Counted from the first letter of the stretch, positions 1-13,799 are shown. The stretch: 64,000 bases of DNA from Aquanectria penicillioides (GCA_003415625.1 PYIU01000001.1:6574210-6638209), one strand, 5' to 3'. Program-made: numbers and translations. Notes: generated by a model not told the origin, from the sequence alone.

Positions 1-3000
1 GCGCAAACCGCCAACGCAAGATGTATTTTTAGGAAGATGCTTGGCTGTAGGTAGGTATGTATGTATAAGCTTAGGTTGTCAACCTGTAATACCCAAAAAA
101 AAACCAAAAAACACAGATATCAATCAGCTGTCGAACCAGAGCAAGCCCGGCCCCCTAGGACCTAGTAGCTACTGGGAATAGAACCGGCAGCGAAAACGCA
201 AACAAGGTCCATCTCGTTCTCGGCTGGAGCAGCTGATGCACTCCGCCCGGGGACAGCGGGAGCAGAAGCGGAGGCCCTGGGATTGGGTTTGAGTTTTTAC
301 ATTCAATTACAAGGCCGTCCTAATGCCCGCCACTCAGAACTGAGTTTATGAAAGTTAAGCCCATGATTATCCACGCGCCCGCGGGCACACGAGCCAACGA
401 GATTGAGATAAAAGAGTCCCATAGAAAATGGGGCCATGTTGCTCACCTGGCTTGTTTTGCGGAGCAAGTTTTGGCCGGGTACGGAGCCAGCGCGGTCAAA
501 GTTCGGCAGCATCGGAGCATTTTACATCTTTAATTTGGCCATCTGGTCAGAGGTGCGTTGCCGATCAATCGGTCCAGGTTGGTCTGCATGTGAGTATCGT
601 ATCAATCAATGAAATTGGGATAGAAGAAGAAAAAAAAAATCAAAAAAAATCTATCCATCATTTGACCACAACACGGCCCCTCAGTCACATTAAGTCCTCG
701 GCATCTTTTTGATTTTTTTTTGATATGATATCTGAATCTTTCTGATGTAACGACGGGCCAGTCGGACCAATATCTCGAGGCACACATATGAGAAATCAAA
801 ACCCAGAGCAGCAATTCAAGTGGCCCAAGGTTACATACATAACGTCGATACAACGCATAACACATTCGTGTACGTTTCAAACTTGTTGTCATGGGCCCGT
901 CCATTGAGGCATGGAACCGAGCATGACCGGCATTGCGGCTGCGTAATCATGTCGGACCGGGAAATTTCAAACATGTGCTGGGCTTAACTGGCTTCCTTGC
1001 TTTGGCCTCGAGGGGATAAGCTCAATGACCGCGCCATCCCGTTGATCTGCCTAATGCGAGCGACCGTGTGTCCAGAGGGGGGAAGGGGGAGATAAAAATA
1101 AAAACCAAAGAAAGACCACGGTACGACAGATAGCGTGTGTACGTTCTCTGTGCATCGGTGTATGTGCAAAGGTGTCGAAGCATGGTTGCTGAGCGTGCGG
1201 TGTGGCGGCGAGGTGAACACCTGCCCCCGACCCAAGGAGATTATTCTCAACACGAATAGACACGATACGGTGGAGGGCACCGTGCTCTGGTACTGTACAG
1301 AAAGCTCTGTTATCCCATCCCTAGATATCGTGCTGCGGAAAGTGTCGAGACGCCGACGGCGACAGTGCCAACGCCCGTGGACAGCGAGGTCAAGGCGAGT
1401 GTCGGCCCGTTGCTCTGACATCTCTCTCGGGCTCTAGCCTGTGCCCATTGCCCGCCCAGTGCGTATAAGCCCAGTGCGAGCCAACCAGACGAGTGGGATT
1501 TCTGATCGGCGCCGACGAGACAGTGGATATTGGCCTGTCGCGGATGGGGCCAGGCTCTTGCCCAAATCGACCGGAGTAGGGCCGGGGAAGCTACACTGAC
1601 GCCCCTCCGAAAGAGGGGCGTGTGGCAATTGCACATTTTCATCCCATCTTCATCGCTCTCTGGCTCTCACACACACACATAACTCTCTCTATCAGGTGGT
1701 CCGTACGAAGGGATTTCACACATGGTATTCTGTGACATTTCAACTCCCCATTATTACTGCTAACCCTTAAGCCTCCTGGTCTGTGTGTCGTCCAAAAAGG
1801 AAAAATCAGAGTTGGCCCGGCCACGTGTGAACGGTGTTGAGCACCATCTTGTGATTTGTCGACGGCCCGTTTTATTGCCCCAAAGTGGTGGAGGATGCGG
1901 CTGGCTCTATGGGCCACAATGTCTTATCGGGAAACACGACGAGGCCACGAAAGTAATGACATTGGACGTTGAACATTAGCGAGGAGGCTACGGATTTGGG
2001 ACCTCCGGAGAGCGGTGGCACCCAGCGAAGGCCCAGAGCCATCACGAGCCACGGCGATGGGGATGGCACAGAATCTCATCGTGGCATGGGCATCGCATGG
2101 GCATGGCGCCATGGTCCTTGAAGCCACAGGCTTTGGGTCGATGGAGGGATCATAGACGGGGGAGATGGCACGCGGTTCGTACGGAAAGGGCCTTCGCCAC
2201 ACCCACACTACTCATCTGGATACTACTGTATGGCGGTACAACCCTATCCCCTCTCCTTCCTCTCAGGTTCTGAACCCATCCTTCGCTTGGGTACGGCCGG
2301 CGGAAGTGGTTATGGTTACCATCTTTGCCACGATCTACCCAGCTTGCTCACGCATCGGGTAGAAAGCCGGCCGAAGCGTCCAAGTGCCGTCCGTCCAAAC
2401 AGCCCCTTGCGGATTGTAGGAACCCACGCAAAATACCACAACTTCTCGTGATTCTTGCGTCTACGACCGGATCCCCATCATCCCGACCCCATCATCTTGC
2501 TTAGATCCTGACGACTGGCGAGACCTGGGGATCCGTGATACTATCGGAGATGCCCCATACGGTTGGGAGACCATCCAGTGACCCCCATGAAGTAAAAAAG
2601 CGTTCAATGATGGGGACCAGCCAGCGCAAATACCTACATACAAGCACGGGACCAGGGTATGGGGGAAGAATGGATATGGCCCGGGGCTCCGTTTGGCTTT
2701 CGATAACCCCGTCGTTTCGCTCACATCACCATCGCCCGGGATGCCCAGCGATTCGCTCCCACGCTCCGCGCTGCTCCATACAGGAGAGGATCCCCGGTCA
2801 ATCCTCCCTGTCGGCCTGGATGAAATCCCCAGGTCCGGCTCCATTTGTCGTCATCGGGCTCAGCTCGGTCGATGGGCGACGCCTATGGTTTCCTTAGAAT
2901 GAAGTCGAATCTGGCAGCGCCGAGCAAACTTGAGTTCTCCATGGTAGATGCCCTCGACGAACGAGAGTGTACAATCCAAAGAGAGTGGGAAAAAGGGCCT

Positions 3001-5964
3001 TTTCCTATTCTCTGGGCAAAAAGACTTAAGTGGGCTCAACTCAACGATGAGCTTTCTCGGCTAAATACGTACTGGGCAAGCAAATCTCGAGGAGAGGCCG
3101 AGATACGTACGGCCGAGGGCGTAGCTCCCGGGGAAGCCAAGACGCTCCAGGCCCTGGGGCTGGGCCAAAGTCCAGGGGTCTCTTGTGTCTGGCGTTTGGC
3201 GTAGTCACGGTGTGGAGCGAAACCCGGGCCTACTGTGCAGCTGACGGGGGGACTGGGGAGGGGGGGAAGGAGGGGGAGGAAGGTCCTTTCTAGGTGGCTG
3301 CTCTGGCAGGCGAGACTCCTGTAAGGTACTGTACCTAGCGCACTGCACAGTGCCATCTCCCCTACAAGGACAATAAGCAGCGATAGCATGGCGCTTGGGC
3401 GACGGGAAAACAACGGGAACAAAGCAGGCTCGGGGTTCAGGGCACGTTGTGTGGAGAAATGTGACCAAGTACATGTACACTGGCTGTAGGGGCCACCGTT
3501 GTAAGGCCGACCAATTGGGCCGACTCCGGGGGGATGGACGATGGCTTAGCCTCGCACTGTACGGTGCACGCGTGTGGCAGAGCGCCTTGCCCGAGCGGGA
3601 CGTGCGATTCCGATTGTCATGGGAAGCCTTCCAAGACAAGATGCGAGTGAGTGCTGCGCTTGCGTCGCGACCCACTATTTTTCCCAGTGGCTTCAGCCGA
3701 GTCCTTCATTCTTTCAGATCAAGTACCTAGGTAGTCAATGAATCAAATGAATGAATGAATTAATCGATCAATCCTCAACGTCGGACACGAAACAACACAC
3801 CGCACCAAGAGAATCAGAACTGGATCACTTTCAACACAGCGGGACGCGAAAGTTCTTCAAGACACCTCGTTCTCACCCTCGCTTGGCCCGCCAGGCGCTG
3901 GGACCTTCATTGCTGAAGTGACTTGCTGTGCATCCAGAACAGGAGCAGTTAAGCGAAAAAGGGTTTGGTTTTTGCAATACGGCCAGACAAACACTCCAAA
4001 AGAGAAGAGGACCGTCGCGGAAAACCCATCCCAAGGGTGGAACAGGTCAAGTCAAGTGTCTTTCCAGTGTGCGTGTCAAGACTCAACGGGGAGGGGGGGG
4101 TGTATGGGCGTGTCCCCGGCGGAATAATCGTTCTGTGCGGCTTCTCCTGGGGTGGGCGCCAACCTGGACTGGGACCCGTCTCCCCACAGTTACGCCGGCC
4201 AAACCGCCGCCTGGGACGAACCAGCGCTTGCTTGCCACGGCTGCCCGTCACGATGGTCGTCTATCATCACGCCGCCGGCCACGACATTGCAGTGCGGTGC
4301 GGCTGCTACTGCTGCTGCTGCCTCGTTGTTTTTTCTTCTTCTTCTTTCCTCTTCTGCTTCGTCTTGTGTGCGTGTCCTTCCGGCTAGACAATGCACTGTC
4401 CACCAACAAGATACCCCATACAGTATCTACCTGTCCTTGTCATTGCGCTTCCGCTTCCCTTCTTGTCCGCAGGCCCACGCCATGCCCCTGCTAACTCGGT
4501 CGGTCCGTCCCCATCCTTGGGGTGGAGGGGTTTCTCTCCTCCACACCAGATCCTTCCATTGGGCCATCATCATCGTCAACCTCACAACTCGTGGCCCTCT
4601 TAAATTCAAATCAAATCGTTATCACGAGAGCACGGGCTCTAAGATTGGGCTATCTGGTGCTTGAACATAGTTTTCTCACATTATGTCACGATGCTTGAAG
4701 ATGAGAGATATGCCGACGTCTCCGGTTATCTTTCTTCTTGACAAGGTGAAGTTGCTTACTCTGGAGTGCTGCTGGCCTCATTTCGCAGCCCATACTCCCT
4801 GCTATTGACTCACCTCTTTTTTCTTTCTTTTCTTTTTTTTTCTCTCTCTTGCTTGGGACACTCCGTCCCTACTACCTACTCGGTCACTTGTCCATACCTA
4901 ATCCAAAACGACCCACCAGTGAATTTACAGCATTTTGTTCCTCCGTCGTACACTTAACTCGGCCGGGCATCGTCCTCGGCTCAAAAGTGGGAAAATACAG
5001 TGCCCCCAGGTACCCTTCGCTCTGGAAAAGCGCCCGAAGAAGGACCCTTTGGCCAGGGGTACCTGCACCGCCGCCCGTCCGCACGCTGCGTCTCAAGTAC
5101 CCGAACTCTCTCCACTGTGCTTGAAGGAGCATCGCGGTACAAGCAGTAACTACGCACTGCTGACTGACTGCAGGGCCGGGCCACCCCTGCATCCACTTGC
5201 CCACACGTCCACTCCCCCCACGTTCCACTAAAAACCCCGACCCTGGCACACACGGCCACACTGGGGACATCCGCAGACACCAGGAAGTCCGGAGTGCACG
5301 CCTTGGAACACTCCCTTTTTGTGCCCCAGCATGTTCCCCGTACGCCCTTGAGACACTCACACGCCCCTCCCTTCCGTCTCTGTTCTCCATGCCCCATTCT
5401 CCATTCTCCAGACCTATACTAGCTGGTCCCCGTGCTGAGCAGGCCGGGCCTGTCCACGTCCAGTCGTCGCTCTTACCTTGGCTTTGCCTTGCACTTGCAC
5501 TTACTTGCACCTGCCTTGGCCTGTACCGTCCCTTCCATCCCCATCTTTCCGTTCCGACGCTCACCCACCCAATCCAATCCAAACCTCTAACAAACACCAC
5601 GGCTGCGATTCTCACGATCCTTGTGTGGCCTGCCGTCTTGTCGCCCAGGTCGCAGTTCCGTCGTCGCTGCCACTCTCGTTTCTTTCTTCGCCCGTTGGGC
5701 TCTCTTCGTCTTGTCTTCGACTGCCTGCGCGCACCCTCCCGCTTGCTATCGATCTCGAAACGTTCCCTTCAACGGCTTCCCGCTTCATCCCGATCCCGCG
5801 CCCTCCGCGCTCTTGTTACCGCCCTTGCGACCGCCATGTCGAGCCGATTCTCGTCCCGACCATTGCAATAGAGACGGACGCCTGCTGTCACCCGGGCTCG
5901 TCGACTAGGCCTCTCGTGCCCCCTCGCCAACGTACCCCGACTACAGTCTCGCCCGTCGCTCACC
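1..5964. other. Gene-poor intergenic region upstream of the F-box gene
   Basis: I find no supportable gene here. Open frames on both strands are compositionally biased (Pro/Ser/Arg-rich), lack recognisable domains and do not join through plausible splice sites. From about 4750 to 5960 the plus strand is strongly pyrimidine-rich, as is common in promoters and 5' leaders of filamentous fungi, so the last several hundred bases probably hold the promoter and leader of the F-box gene. A short AATG-type tetranucleotide repeat lies near 3740-3765 and a CTG/CTT-rich stretch near 4308-4350. Confidence 0.6.
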
Positions 5965-7659
5965 ATGGCTGAACGGTCTGAACGGTCTGAACGGTCTCAT
6001 CGGCCGGTGGCCATGGACCCCCCGCACATTACGGAATTCGCGTCAGAGCGGTACTTTGAGAAGCTCAATCAACTTAATGCCCAGCAGCAGCACCACCATC
6101 AACCGACGACACACGATACCCTTGAGGCCACCCCATCCCCCCGCCCTCACGATTTATCCTTCCTCTTCGAGACTCCAAGGCCCCTGAGGCCGAACCTGTA
6201 CGCCCTTCCGATCATAAAAAGGATAAGGGCCGCTTTTTCGGCCTACGCCACAAGGTCTCTCGCCTTCACTCCTCCAAACTCCAGTCCCCCAATTCTCCAT
6301 CCCTCCGATATCTCGAACTCAGCCACGCGCCTCCGCAGAGTCGGTCCGGCAAAGGTACTAGCCCATCTTCGAGCCGGCTTTTAGTCTCTCTATGCTAACA
6401 ATGCCCAACGCAGCCTGCCCTTCAACCAACTTTTCCTTAGTCTACCAAACGAATTGCAAATCCAAATCATCTCTTCACTACCTTTGACCGATATCCTAAA
6501 CCTCCGTCTCGCTTCTAAGTCGTGGCACACCCTCATCACTCTCAACGAAAACACCATTGCCCGATATCACCTCGAAAACCACATCCCCGCCTACGCCGCC
6601 CGACTGTATCCTATCGCCGATTCTACTGAAGTTAATTTTCATTATCTATGTGGACTCTGGCATCGTCTACATGTCGCCGCCAAGCTCGCGTTTCTCATGT
6701 GCGAATGGATCACGAAAGATATCTTTCTACGTCATACTGAAGCACAACGATTGGCCTTTGCGCCCCAGCATGAGCGCATGCGCCGACGGCTAATACCCCT
6801 TCTCTTCACCATCTTCCACTTCTTCGAAACATACCGAAAACTCCATCTGCAACATATTGCCGAGAACGGGGGACACGGCTTACAACAAGAACCCTATACT
6901 CTTAACCCGATCGAAGCCGAAATCATGAACATGTACGACGACAAGACGCTACTCCGAGTTCACGAAGTCTTTCCCCTAGTCATCTCCTCATTCTGTCGAC
7001 GGTTAAGACCTCCAACTTATGTAGGACGAGTGGAACGATCACTTCGTGGTTATTTGAGGGAGAAGCCATCTGATGATGTCCACGTCGCTATTCTCTGCAT
7101 TGGCGGCCTACGGCAGGTTGAGAGACTCTGGGAAATTAAGGGTTACAACTCACGGCGTGGTGCGGTGGACACATGGTACAATTCCCTCACCAAGGAGCAC
7201 CATCCCGCTGATGCCACAACGAAATCGCGCCGAGGTCTGATGAGCTTCGGCCGCAAGAAGTCTACTACGGGGGACCTGCCTCGCTTCTCTAGTGACGGCC
7301 TGAGCCGGGTGAGGAGTCCCACCGGCTCCATTGACGGTAACATGGGTTTCGATGTTGGCCTAATTTTTAACACAAGCTTGGCTGCTGGCGTTCCCATGTC
7401 CCCCCTTAGCAAACATGAAGCCCAGGCCATCCTAGGCGACCTACCCGTACTTCAGCAAATATGGCTCACTACAGCTGAAGCCGTCCTCCACCAGCGCCAA
7501 GTGGTGGAACGGCCATCTGACATCAAACGCAACCAACAGGTTATGCTTGACCTGATCCGCGAAGACGGAATCGATGAAGAAGACGAATGGTGGTACGGCC
7601 GCAACATCCCCGATTCCGTGCGGCCTCCTGCCGGTGTAACTGATGATGATGCGGACTGA
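5965..7659 (+). CDS. F-box domain protein (two apparent frame breaks in exon 1)
   Basis: F-box proteins are substrate receptors of SCF (Skp1-cullin) ubiquitin ligases. The F-box opens exon 2 with LPNELQIQIISSLPLTDILN and the following LRLASKSWH, the usual helix pattern including the tryptophan. The rest of the roughly 400-residue exon 2 product has no repeat domain I can name; it has a WHRLH segment, a basic Ser-rich loop near 7225-7320 and an acidic C-terminus. Exon 1 starts at ATG 5965 and ends at 6354; intron 6355-6413 has a GTACTA donor, a GCTAAC branch point and a CAG acceptor; exon 2 is 6414-7659. Exon 1 stays open only if the frame shifts at the C4 run 6181-6184 and again near the C5 run 6286-6290, each by one missing base; with both, the phase matches exon 2. 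A 9-base unit, GAACGGTCT, is repeated three times just after the start. The substrate is unknown. Confidence 0.78.
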
Positions 7660-8622
7660 ATGGCGTTTGGTTCACTTAGACCGACTCATTTCTTTCACCA
7701 TGTTCAACAGACATGATCTTGTCCATTTCCTTACCTCTTTTTCTTCTTCTTTTTTTTTATACTCTGACTGTTATTGGGCTGTGTGTCAAAGAGGACTATG
7801 AGCATTTACAGGGCGTTTTACGGATGCAACGGAAAGGAATACCGTGTCGACTTGTGTGACACCGGAGGGGAGCACCGGCCAGATTATACCGATTGTTTTT
7901 TTTTTTTTTATCATTTTGTTTATCTGTCGTGTTCCTTCTAGGTCAGGGGCCATTATTTGGATGGGCTTTGTAAGCTTGAGGAAAGGGGTCCTGGGTTCTG
8001 CATGGGATCAGCTTGGGACGGATAGATATCGCTGGCACGCATTCTGTTTTCCTTTGTCGACAAATTCATGTCATATCACCAACATAGTAGTAGCACGTTG
8101 TTCGCCTGGTACCGCTAGCAACAAAAGGGTACTGCAGATTCCAGAGAAGAAAAATTCCGATGCTATTTCAGGGTATCTACTTCGGTTTTCTAATACCATC
8201 CGAGTTACTTTCTGTAGCAACCAACAATCCTGTTTTCCTGCATACATCAAATCTGTCATGAGAAGAGTGAAATGGAAATCAATCATGTCCTTCATAGTTG
8301 GAATTAATCAAAATCAGTCAACTCGCTTTCACCGTAAAACGCCCGCCAAGACATATCCTGACACCACCGTGACATGTAACAATAGCCAAATGTGCATTCC
8401 AAAAATTATGTTCCCCTCTTCCTTCTTTTTTAGTGATATTACGAGCGCGTTTCTCTGGTACATGCGAAATCACATGTTTTCCCACAGCGCCGGGATTCGT
8501 TATTTCTTTTCATCATAAAGCCGTTCGCGCGGGAATGCGTGGAAGGTGTCTTCAAATTACATCTCCAGCTTTTTCTCCCCCTTTCTCCCTCTTCCTCTTC
8601 CTCTCCCCCCCCACCGCCCCTC
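7660..8622. other. Intergenic region between convergent genes
   Basis: This stretch separates the stop codons of the F-box gene and the AT-hook gene and should hold both 3' untranslated regions and polyadenylation signals. T-rich runs occur at about 7735-7760 and 7895-7910. I see no gene in it. Confidence 0.6.
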
Positions 8623-11515
8623 TCATCGACGGTTCATTGTGTGGTATAGACTGTCTCGCATATTCGGCCCCGCCAGGGCCGCCTCGAGTTGCGTATGCCC
8701 ACTGAAGCTGGTGGAAGGGCCAGGGTAGTTCATCTGGACGTAGTTTGAATCCGTATAGCTCTGAAATGAGCTCATTGTATGAGGTGGCCCTGTGGATTGT
8801 TGGTGCGGCTTCTGCTGCGGATGCGAGTGCCTTTGTGTTGGCGGCTGGTTGCTTGGGTTGGATGAAGAGTTCATCATATTTTGCTGAAACTGGTTGGAGT
8901 TCATGTTTCGTCCAAATCGCTCGCCCGCAGTGTTGGTTTGGACGTATTGGTTTGGTGCCTGCCTCTTTTGTTGATGTTGTTTCTGCTGTTGCTGAAAAAA
9001 TCCATCTGGAACCATCACACTCTGGGCGAGTCCCTGACCTCTTGAAGGTTGGGTCTGGTGCCTGTTGGCCGTAGAGGTAGGCCCGTGTCCTTGGTTTGAA
9101 CGTTGCGGGGCCATGTGAGGCGATTGTTGTTGCATTGCCAGCCCATCCCGGATTACTTCGTCCAGGTTTCCCGTTAGCGCTGCCATCGCGGATGAGGCTT
9201 GGGTGACCGGACCGGAAGCAGATCCATGTGGTCGATTCGATTGCTGCAATTGGAATCCATTCCGGATCATTTCATCCATGTTTCCTGTCAGCACTTTCAT
9301 GGCAGGTGAAGGTTGTGCCACTGAGCCGGGAGTAGATCCATGCGTTTGATTTGATTGCTGCATTTGCAACTCAGCCCCCATGACATCATTCAAGTTTTCC
9401 CTCAGTGCTCTCATCTGGGACGAAGGCTGTCTGCCGGCCGAAAGGCTTGTCGATGATAACGAGCCGTTGCCATATGAGTGTGATTCAACATTATTGAACC
9501 CCGTGTTTTGGTTGGCATCTTGGGAGAGCCGGCGCCGTTTCCCCGCCTGGGCCTGTGAAGAAGTGGGAAGTTGGAAGCCGTCACCTATCTCTAGCGTTTC
9601 ATGAAACCCAACATGTGAGATACGAGAGTCCTTGCGCTTTCGAGAGGGGGCAATTGAGGCCGTAGAGTTATCCTGACTGGCTGATTGAGAAAGGTGCGTA
9701 TTCTGAGTCGTTCTGTTGGTTGACTGCAGTGACTTTACTGATATACCACTCGCCGAAGCCTGGCCCAATTCGCTTGCGGTGTGCAGGCTGGGCAAACCGC
9801 TCCCTTCACTTTCGAAATTTGCATGTCCAAGCCCCCCAGCCCACCAGCAGTCGTTTTATGGGCTAGAGGGGAATTGGCGAAGTTCCCATGTGTTTGCGGT
9901 ATAGTATTGGCATTTGTTGCATTGGGCGTGCCCTCATCGGTGGGTTTAGATTTCGGTTTGTTCTTGGAGCCCTTGGGACGTCCCCGTTTCTTTGGTCCTG
10001 GTGTAGTGATGAGTGAGCTGGAGCCAATTTGGTCTTCCAACGCTGCTTGTGCCATGGCACTGATGTGGCTTTGGTGTTGAACCCCATGGCCGTCGTTGTT
10101 GATACTCAGCTGAGATGTATCAGTGGCAGGATTTCCATGTATTAAGGATACCCCATTCAAGTGAGGGACGGAGTTAGCCCCTGGGGCCGCAGCGTTGACA
10201 TTTGCACTGGTCTTGTCCTTCCCCTTGTCTTTGTTTTTGGTGCCCTTGCTGCCCTTGGGACGACCGCGGCCCCTCTTGACAGGAACTGACAAGGCGTTGG
10301 CAGAAGTGGAGGCGTTCATGCTACCGATAGCAGTTATTGGGGCGGGCATTTGGCTTGCGTCTGGGTCGTTTGAACCCTCTAAAGCTGGAAATATTTCAGT
10401 GAGCCAGCCTATGAAGAGGGAGCCAGAGCCATTGGACGTTGCACTCTCTGGGAAAACGCCATTGGCAGGGGCAGGGGCTCCCGGAATGCCACCAAAATAC
10501 GCCAGTGCTTTGCAAATTTGATCAACTACTAGCACTGGATGAAGGCTTCGCAGAAGCGTGAGGAGGCGAGCTTGCTCAACCTTGATCTCCACGGGCGTGG
10601 AGGTAGTGTGTGGAGAATCGACAACGGGAACGGAGGTTCCTTCTGTTGCTTCTGGTACTTCTGTCGTTTCGATCAAAGGAAGCGCGGGATCTGGTGCCGA
10701 TATGGTCGCCGCGGCAATCACAGGCGCAACTGGCGCAACAGCGGGAGATGTATTCTGAAGGGCGGCCGGAGATGTTGGCAGAGCAATGTCGGGGGGCATT
10801 GACGGCGGGAGACCGAATCCATGATGATATCGCGACACTGGCGCATTCGAGCTAGGAGGTGGAGGATATGGGTGAGTTTCTCGAGGAACCCAGGCAAGCT
10901 GGGTCCGTTTCACAGGACGATAACCTTCCATGTTGGCGAGCCTCGCAGCAGCCTCGGTGCCTTCGCTTGAGCGCTTGGCAGCCAGATCACGCTCGGTTAT
11001 TTCTGCCCGACCGAGGCCCATGTGCATGACACTGAAGTTCCCATTCCGTCCATCGACCTTTCCCTTGAGCTTGCTGGGAACGGGATTCCTCACGCGCGCA
11101 TCGCTGACGGCGTTGTTGTCGAGTGGGGGCTCTCGGTGGAAGTCGTGGCATAGCCCTGAGTATGGGCATGAGCATGAGCATGGGCATGGACATGGGCAAG
11201 GACGTGTCCGTTAGGGTCGATCGTGTCTGTTTTTTTCAGTCGTATGAGAGAGGGTTGCGGCATTTAAGAAGCTATTATCTCGGCATACCTCGGACTTGAG
11301 TGCCGGCCGGCGGCGTGATCGTGGTGCCCGTTGACGATGGGGTCGCGGTGAGAGGCGGCGGGAGATTAGCGCCGATACTTTGATCATGGGCTGGAGCTGG
11401 ACTGGAAGAGGCTATCGCAGCGGAAGACGCTATGCTGCCGGGTCAGAATGGCGATGCCAGAAGGAAGACTGGGGTCGGCACATGATGGGAGTCACATACG
11501 CGCAATCGAGGCCAT
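8623..11515 (-). CDS. AT-hook protein with a Gln/Asn-rich C-terminal half
   Basis: A putative DNA-binding protein of about 896 residues. Two AT-hook cores, both RGRPKGSK and flanked by Lys/Arg, lie near 10215-10275 and 9950-9995; this motif binds the minor groove of AT-rich DNA, so a nuclear chromatin or transcription role is inferred. Before them is a non-repetitive segment (about 10390-10560) that looks like a folded domain. The C-terminal half is Gln/Asn/Ser-rich, with three diverged units containing ALTGNLDE or VLTGNMDE-like cores. Model: exon 1 11500-11515 (only 16 bases), exon 2 11289-11429 (acceptor could instead be at 11412), exon 3 8623-11155; all phases agree. The frame breaks at the C6 run 9832-9837 on the plus strand: the protein reads on as one chain only if one base is missing there. 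Otherwise it would appear as two overlapping genes. It diverges from VMA5. No specific family name is certain. Confidence 0.72.
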
Positions 11516-12357
11516 GGCGTGGACGTGGGCGTGGGCGACGGGAGTAGTCCAGGGCCCTAGGAGCCGACTGACCTACATGCCCCAAACCCCAAGGAAAGGA
11601 GGCGCGAGATCGGATAGGCAAAAGGGGTGCCCCAAAATATCATGCGATCTAGCAAAAGGCGCCGTCAATGGCTCGCGGGACGTCGCAGCGCAGTCGCACA
11701 AGATATTGTTTGTGGTGTTGTCGCTGGGTGGTGTTCGTGTTAGTGTGTTAGTGGTTTGAGCACCACCGCCGACAAGGGCCCCGTGACGTGAGAGCTCCTC
11801 AGCACCCAGCCCCAACCCCGGCGGTAGGGCCCCAGCCGCAGGCCCAGAGTGAGCGGAGGGTATCTGGAAATACAGTGCGTACGTCCTTGTCCCCACTCTG
11901 GCCGAGGCCGCTCCACTCAGGGCGGCGAGAGTAGCCTGGGCAGCCGTTCCCTAGACTCGCTTATGTAGATGCTCCCTGGCATCGAGGTGCAATGCATCTA
12001 TCCGACACGCAGCCTCAGCCCCACCAGCCACCATCCATGCCAAGCGACGAGTGACATGGCATACGAGTAGAGCTATTACTACTACTGCTGCTGCTGCTGC
12101 TCGGAGCTGGCTCATCAGCAGGCAAGACGACTCAAACATCAATTTCTCAAGTTGCGAGACCCTCTACCGAACCCCAATCAATGAGTGCCGTGATTTCGAC
12201 ACACCCATATCGCTATAGCTCTCGGGATTAGAGCACCAGCAGCTTCTCGTCTTCGTCCCTCTGCTCGAGCGTCACCTCCGCTCCTCCACCTCGTCCCTCC
12301 CTCCACCCTCCGCCTCCCTGACGCACCCATCCATCGGTGCTTCGCATATCCGGCACC
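11516..12357. promoter_or_regulatory. Divergent promoter region, AT-hook gene and VMA5
   Basis: About 840 bases separate the start codons of two divergently transcribed genes, so both promoters must lie here. A short run of CTG triplets is at about 12085-12101. The 100 bases before VMA5 are C/T-rich, a typical fungal leader. I see no credible gene inside. Confidence 0.6.
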
Positions 12358-13799
12358 ATGGCGACCAAGTACTCCCTGTTGTCGTTGCCCCTCGGCGCCT
12401 TCGACTCAGGCGATCAGAGGGGAGCTATTTCCGCCCTCAGCACCACCATCTCCCGCGACAACGGCTCCGTCTTGCCTTTCAATATACCAGACTTCAAGAT
12501 TGGAACTCTCGATGCCCTCGTCCAGCAGGCCGATGACCTGAACAAGCTCGAAGCCTCTTGCCAGGTTGTCGTGGCCAAGGTTGCCGATTCCCTCCGGCAG
12601 GTCCTTGATGGCGATGAGGATCGCATCGCCCAGTACAAGATGGTCAACGACAGTGGGTGACGCCGAATCCCCCTCCGTCATGCCCCATCACTGATAGCTG
12701 TTTCAGAGCCCACCGACCAGTACCTGCAGAGCTTCAGCTGGAACAAGATCCGATACCGAGCCGACAAGTCTCTCGGCGAGCTTGTTAGCACCTTGCAAAA
12801 GGTACAATGAGGTAGTTTGCCTAGGCAGCTGAGCTCCGGATGCTGACTGTCACTACTAGGAGCTCATCACTGTCGACAATGACGTCAAAACCAAGTTCAA
12901 CCAGTACAACTCTGTCAAGACGAACCTCGCCGCTCTGCAGCGTCGCCAGACGTAAGTGCCCCCCCCCCCCCCCCCCCCCCCGAGTCTACAAAACCACACC
13001 TTCAATAGCTGACCAACCAAACCACGCATCAGCGGCAATCTCTCAACCAAGTCCTTGACCCCTATTGTCGACCCAGCTCTCCTCATCCAGGACTCAGAGT
13101 ACATTGAGACACATCTTATTGTGGTGCCCATCAACTCTAAGAAGGATTTTATCAAGAGCTATGAGACTCTGGCTCCCATGGTGGTCCCCCGATCCGCTAC
13201 CCAGGTGGCCCAGGACGACGAGTTTGTCCTGTTCGTCGTCTCCACGTTTAAGAAGCATAGTGCCGAATTTCTCCAAAAGGCAAGAGAACAGAAGTGGACC
13301 CCCCGCCAGTACAAGCACGTCGAGGGCGGCCGAGAAGAGGAGCAGCGCGAGCTTGACCGAGTGACCAACGAGGAGCGCAAGGTTTGCGGCGAGGCCCTGC
13401 GCATGGGACGCACAGGATGGAGCGAGAGCGTCATGATTTGGATCCATGTTCTCACATTGAGGGTTTTTGTTGAGGCGGTCCTCCGATACGGTCTTCCCCT
13501 GGATTACGTGACTGCCCTGGTCAAGGTATGTTGAGCCCCCTCCCCACTACCACACGCATGGGCGTAGCGCTGGCTGCTGACGACTACCGTAGACTACATC
13601 TAAGCTGGCCCCCAAGGTCAAGACAGCGCTCGACTCGAATTACTCGTACCTGGGAGGCAACGCATTCGGAAGGGACAAGCAGGGCAAGATCACCAAGGAC
13701 GATGCTGCCTTGAGCTCGGAGATGGCTGCGGCTGGACTGGGCACCGGAGAGGGTCACGAGTATACGGCTTACGTCTACTACGAAGTGGAGTTCCCCTGA
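12358..13799 (+). CDS. VMA5: V-type proton ATPase subunit C
   Basis: Subunit C of the V1 sector of the vacuolar H+-ATPase. It bridges the peripheral stators and V1, and its release accompanies reversible disassembly of the pump. The spliced product is 393 residues, matching the usual length (yeast Vma5 about 392). It starts MATKYSLLSLPLGAF and ends with a conserved aromatic tail (YVYYEVEFP); conserved blocks include SWNKIRYRADKSL and LRVFVEAVLRYGLPLDY. Exons: 12358-12652, 12707-12801, 12860-12951, 13033-13525 and 13593-13799. All phases agree and no frame break is needed. The third intron carries a run of 23 C residues. It is convergent with the APS kinase gene 237 bases downstream. Assignment is firm. 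Confidence 0.97.
12959..12981 (+). repeat. Poly-C tract (C23) in VMA5 intron 3
   Basis: An uninterrupted run of 23 C residues starts seven bases after the GTAAGT donor of the third VMA5 intron. It is noncoding, so its length can drift without effect on the protein. It is the longest homopolymer seen in the window, and its exact length is probably unreliable. Confidence 0.95.

Noticed and set aside
4884..5615. 243-codon minus-strand frame
   Set aside because: It lies antisense to the pyrimidine-rich leader region, has no domain, and its Gly/Arg/Trp bias follows from base composition.
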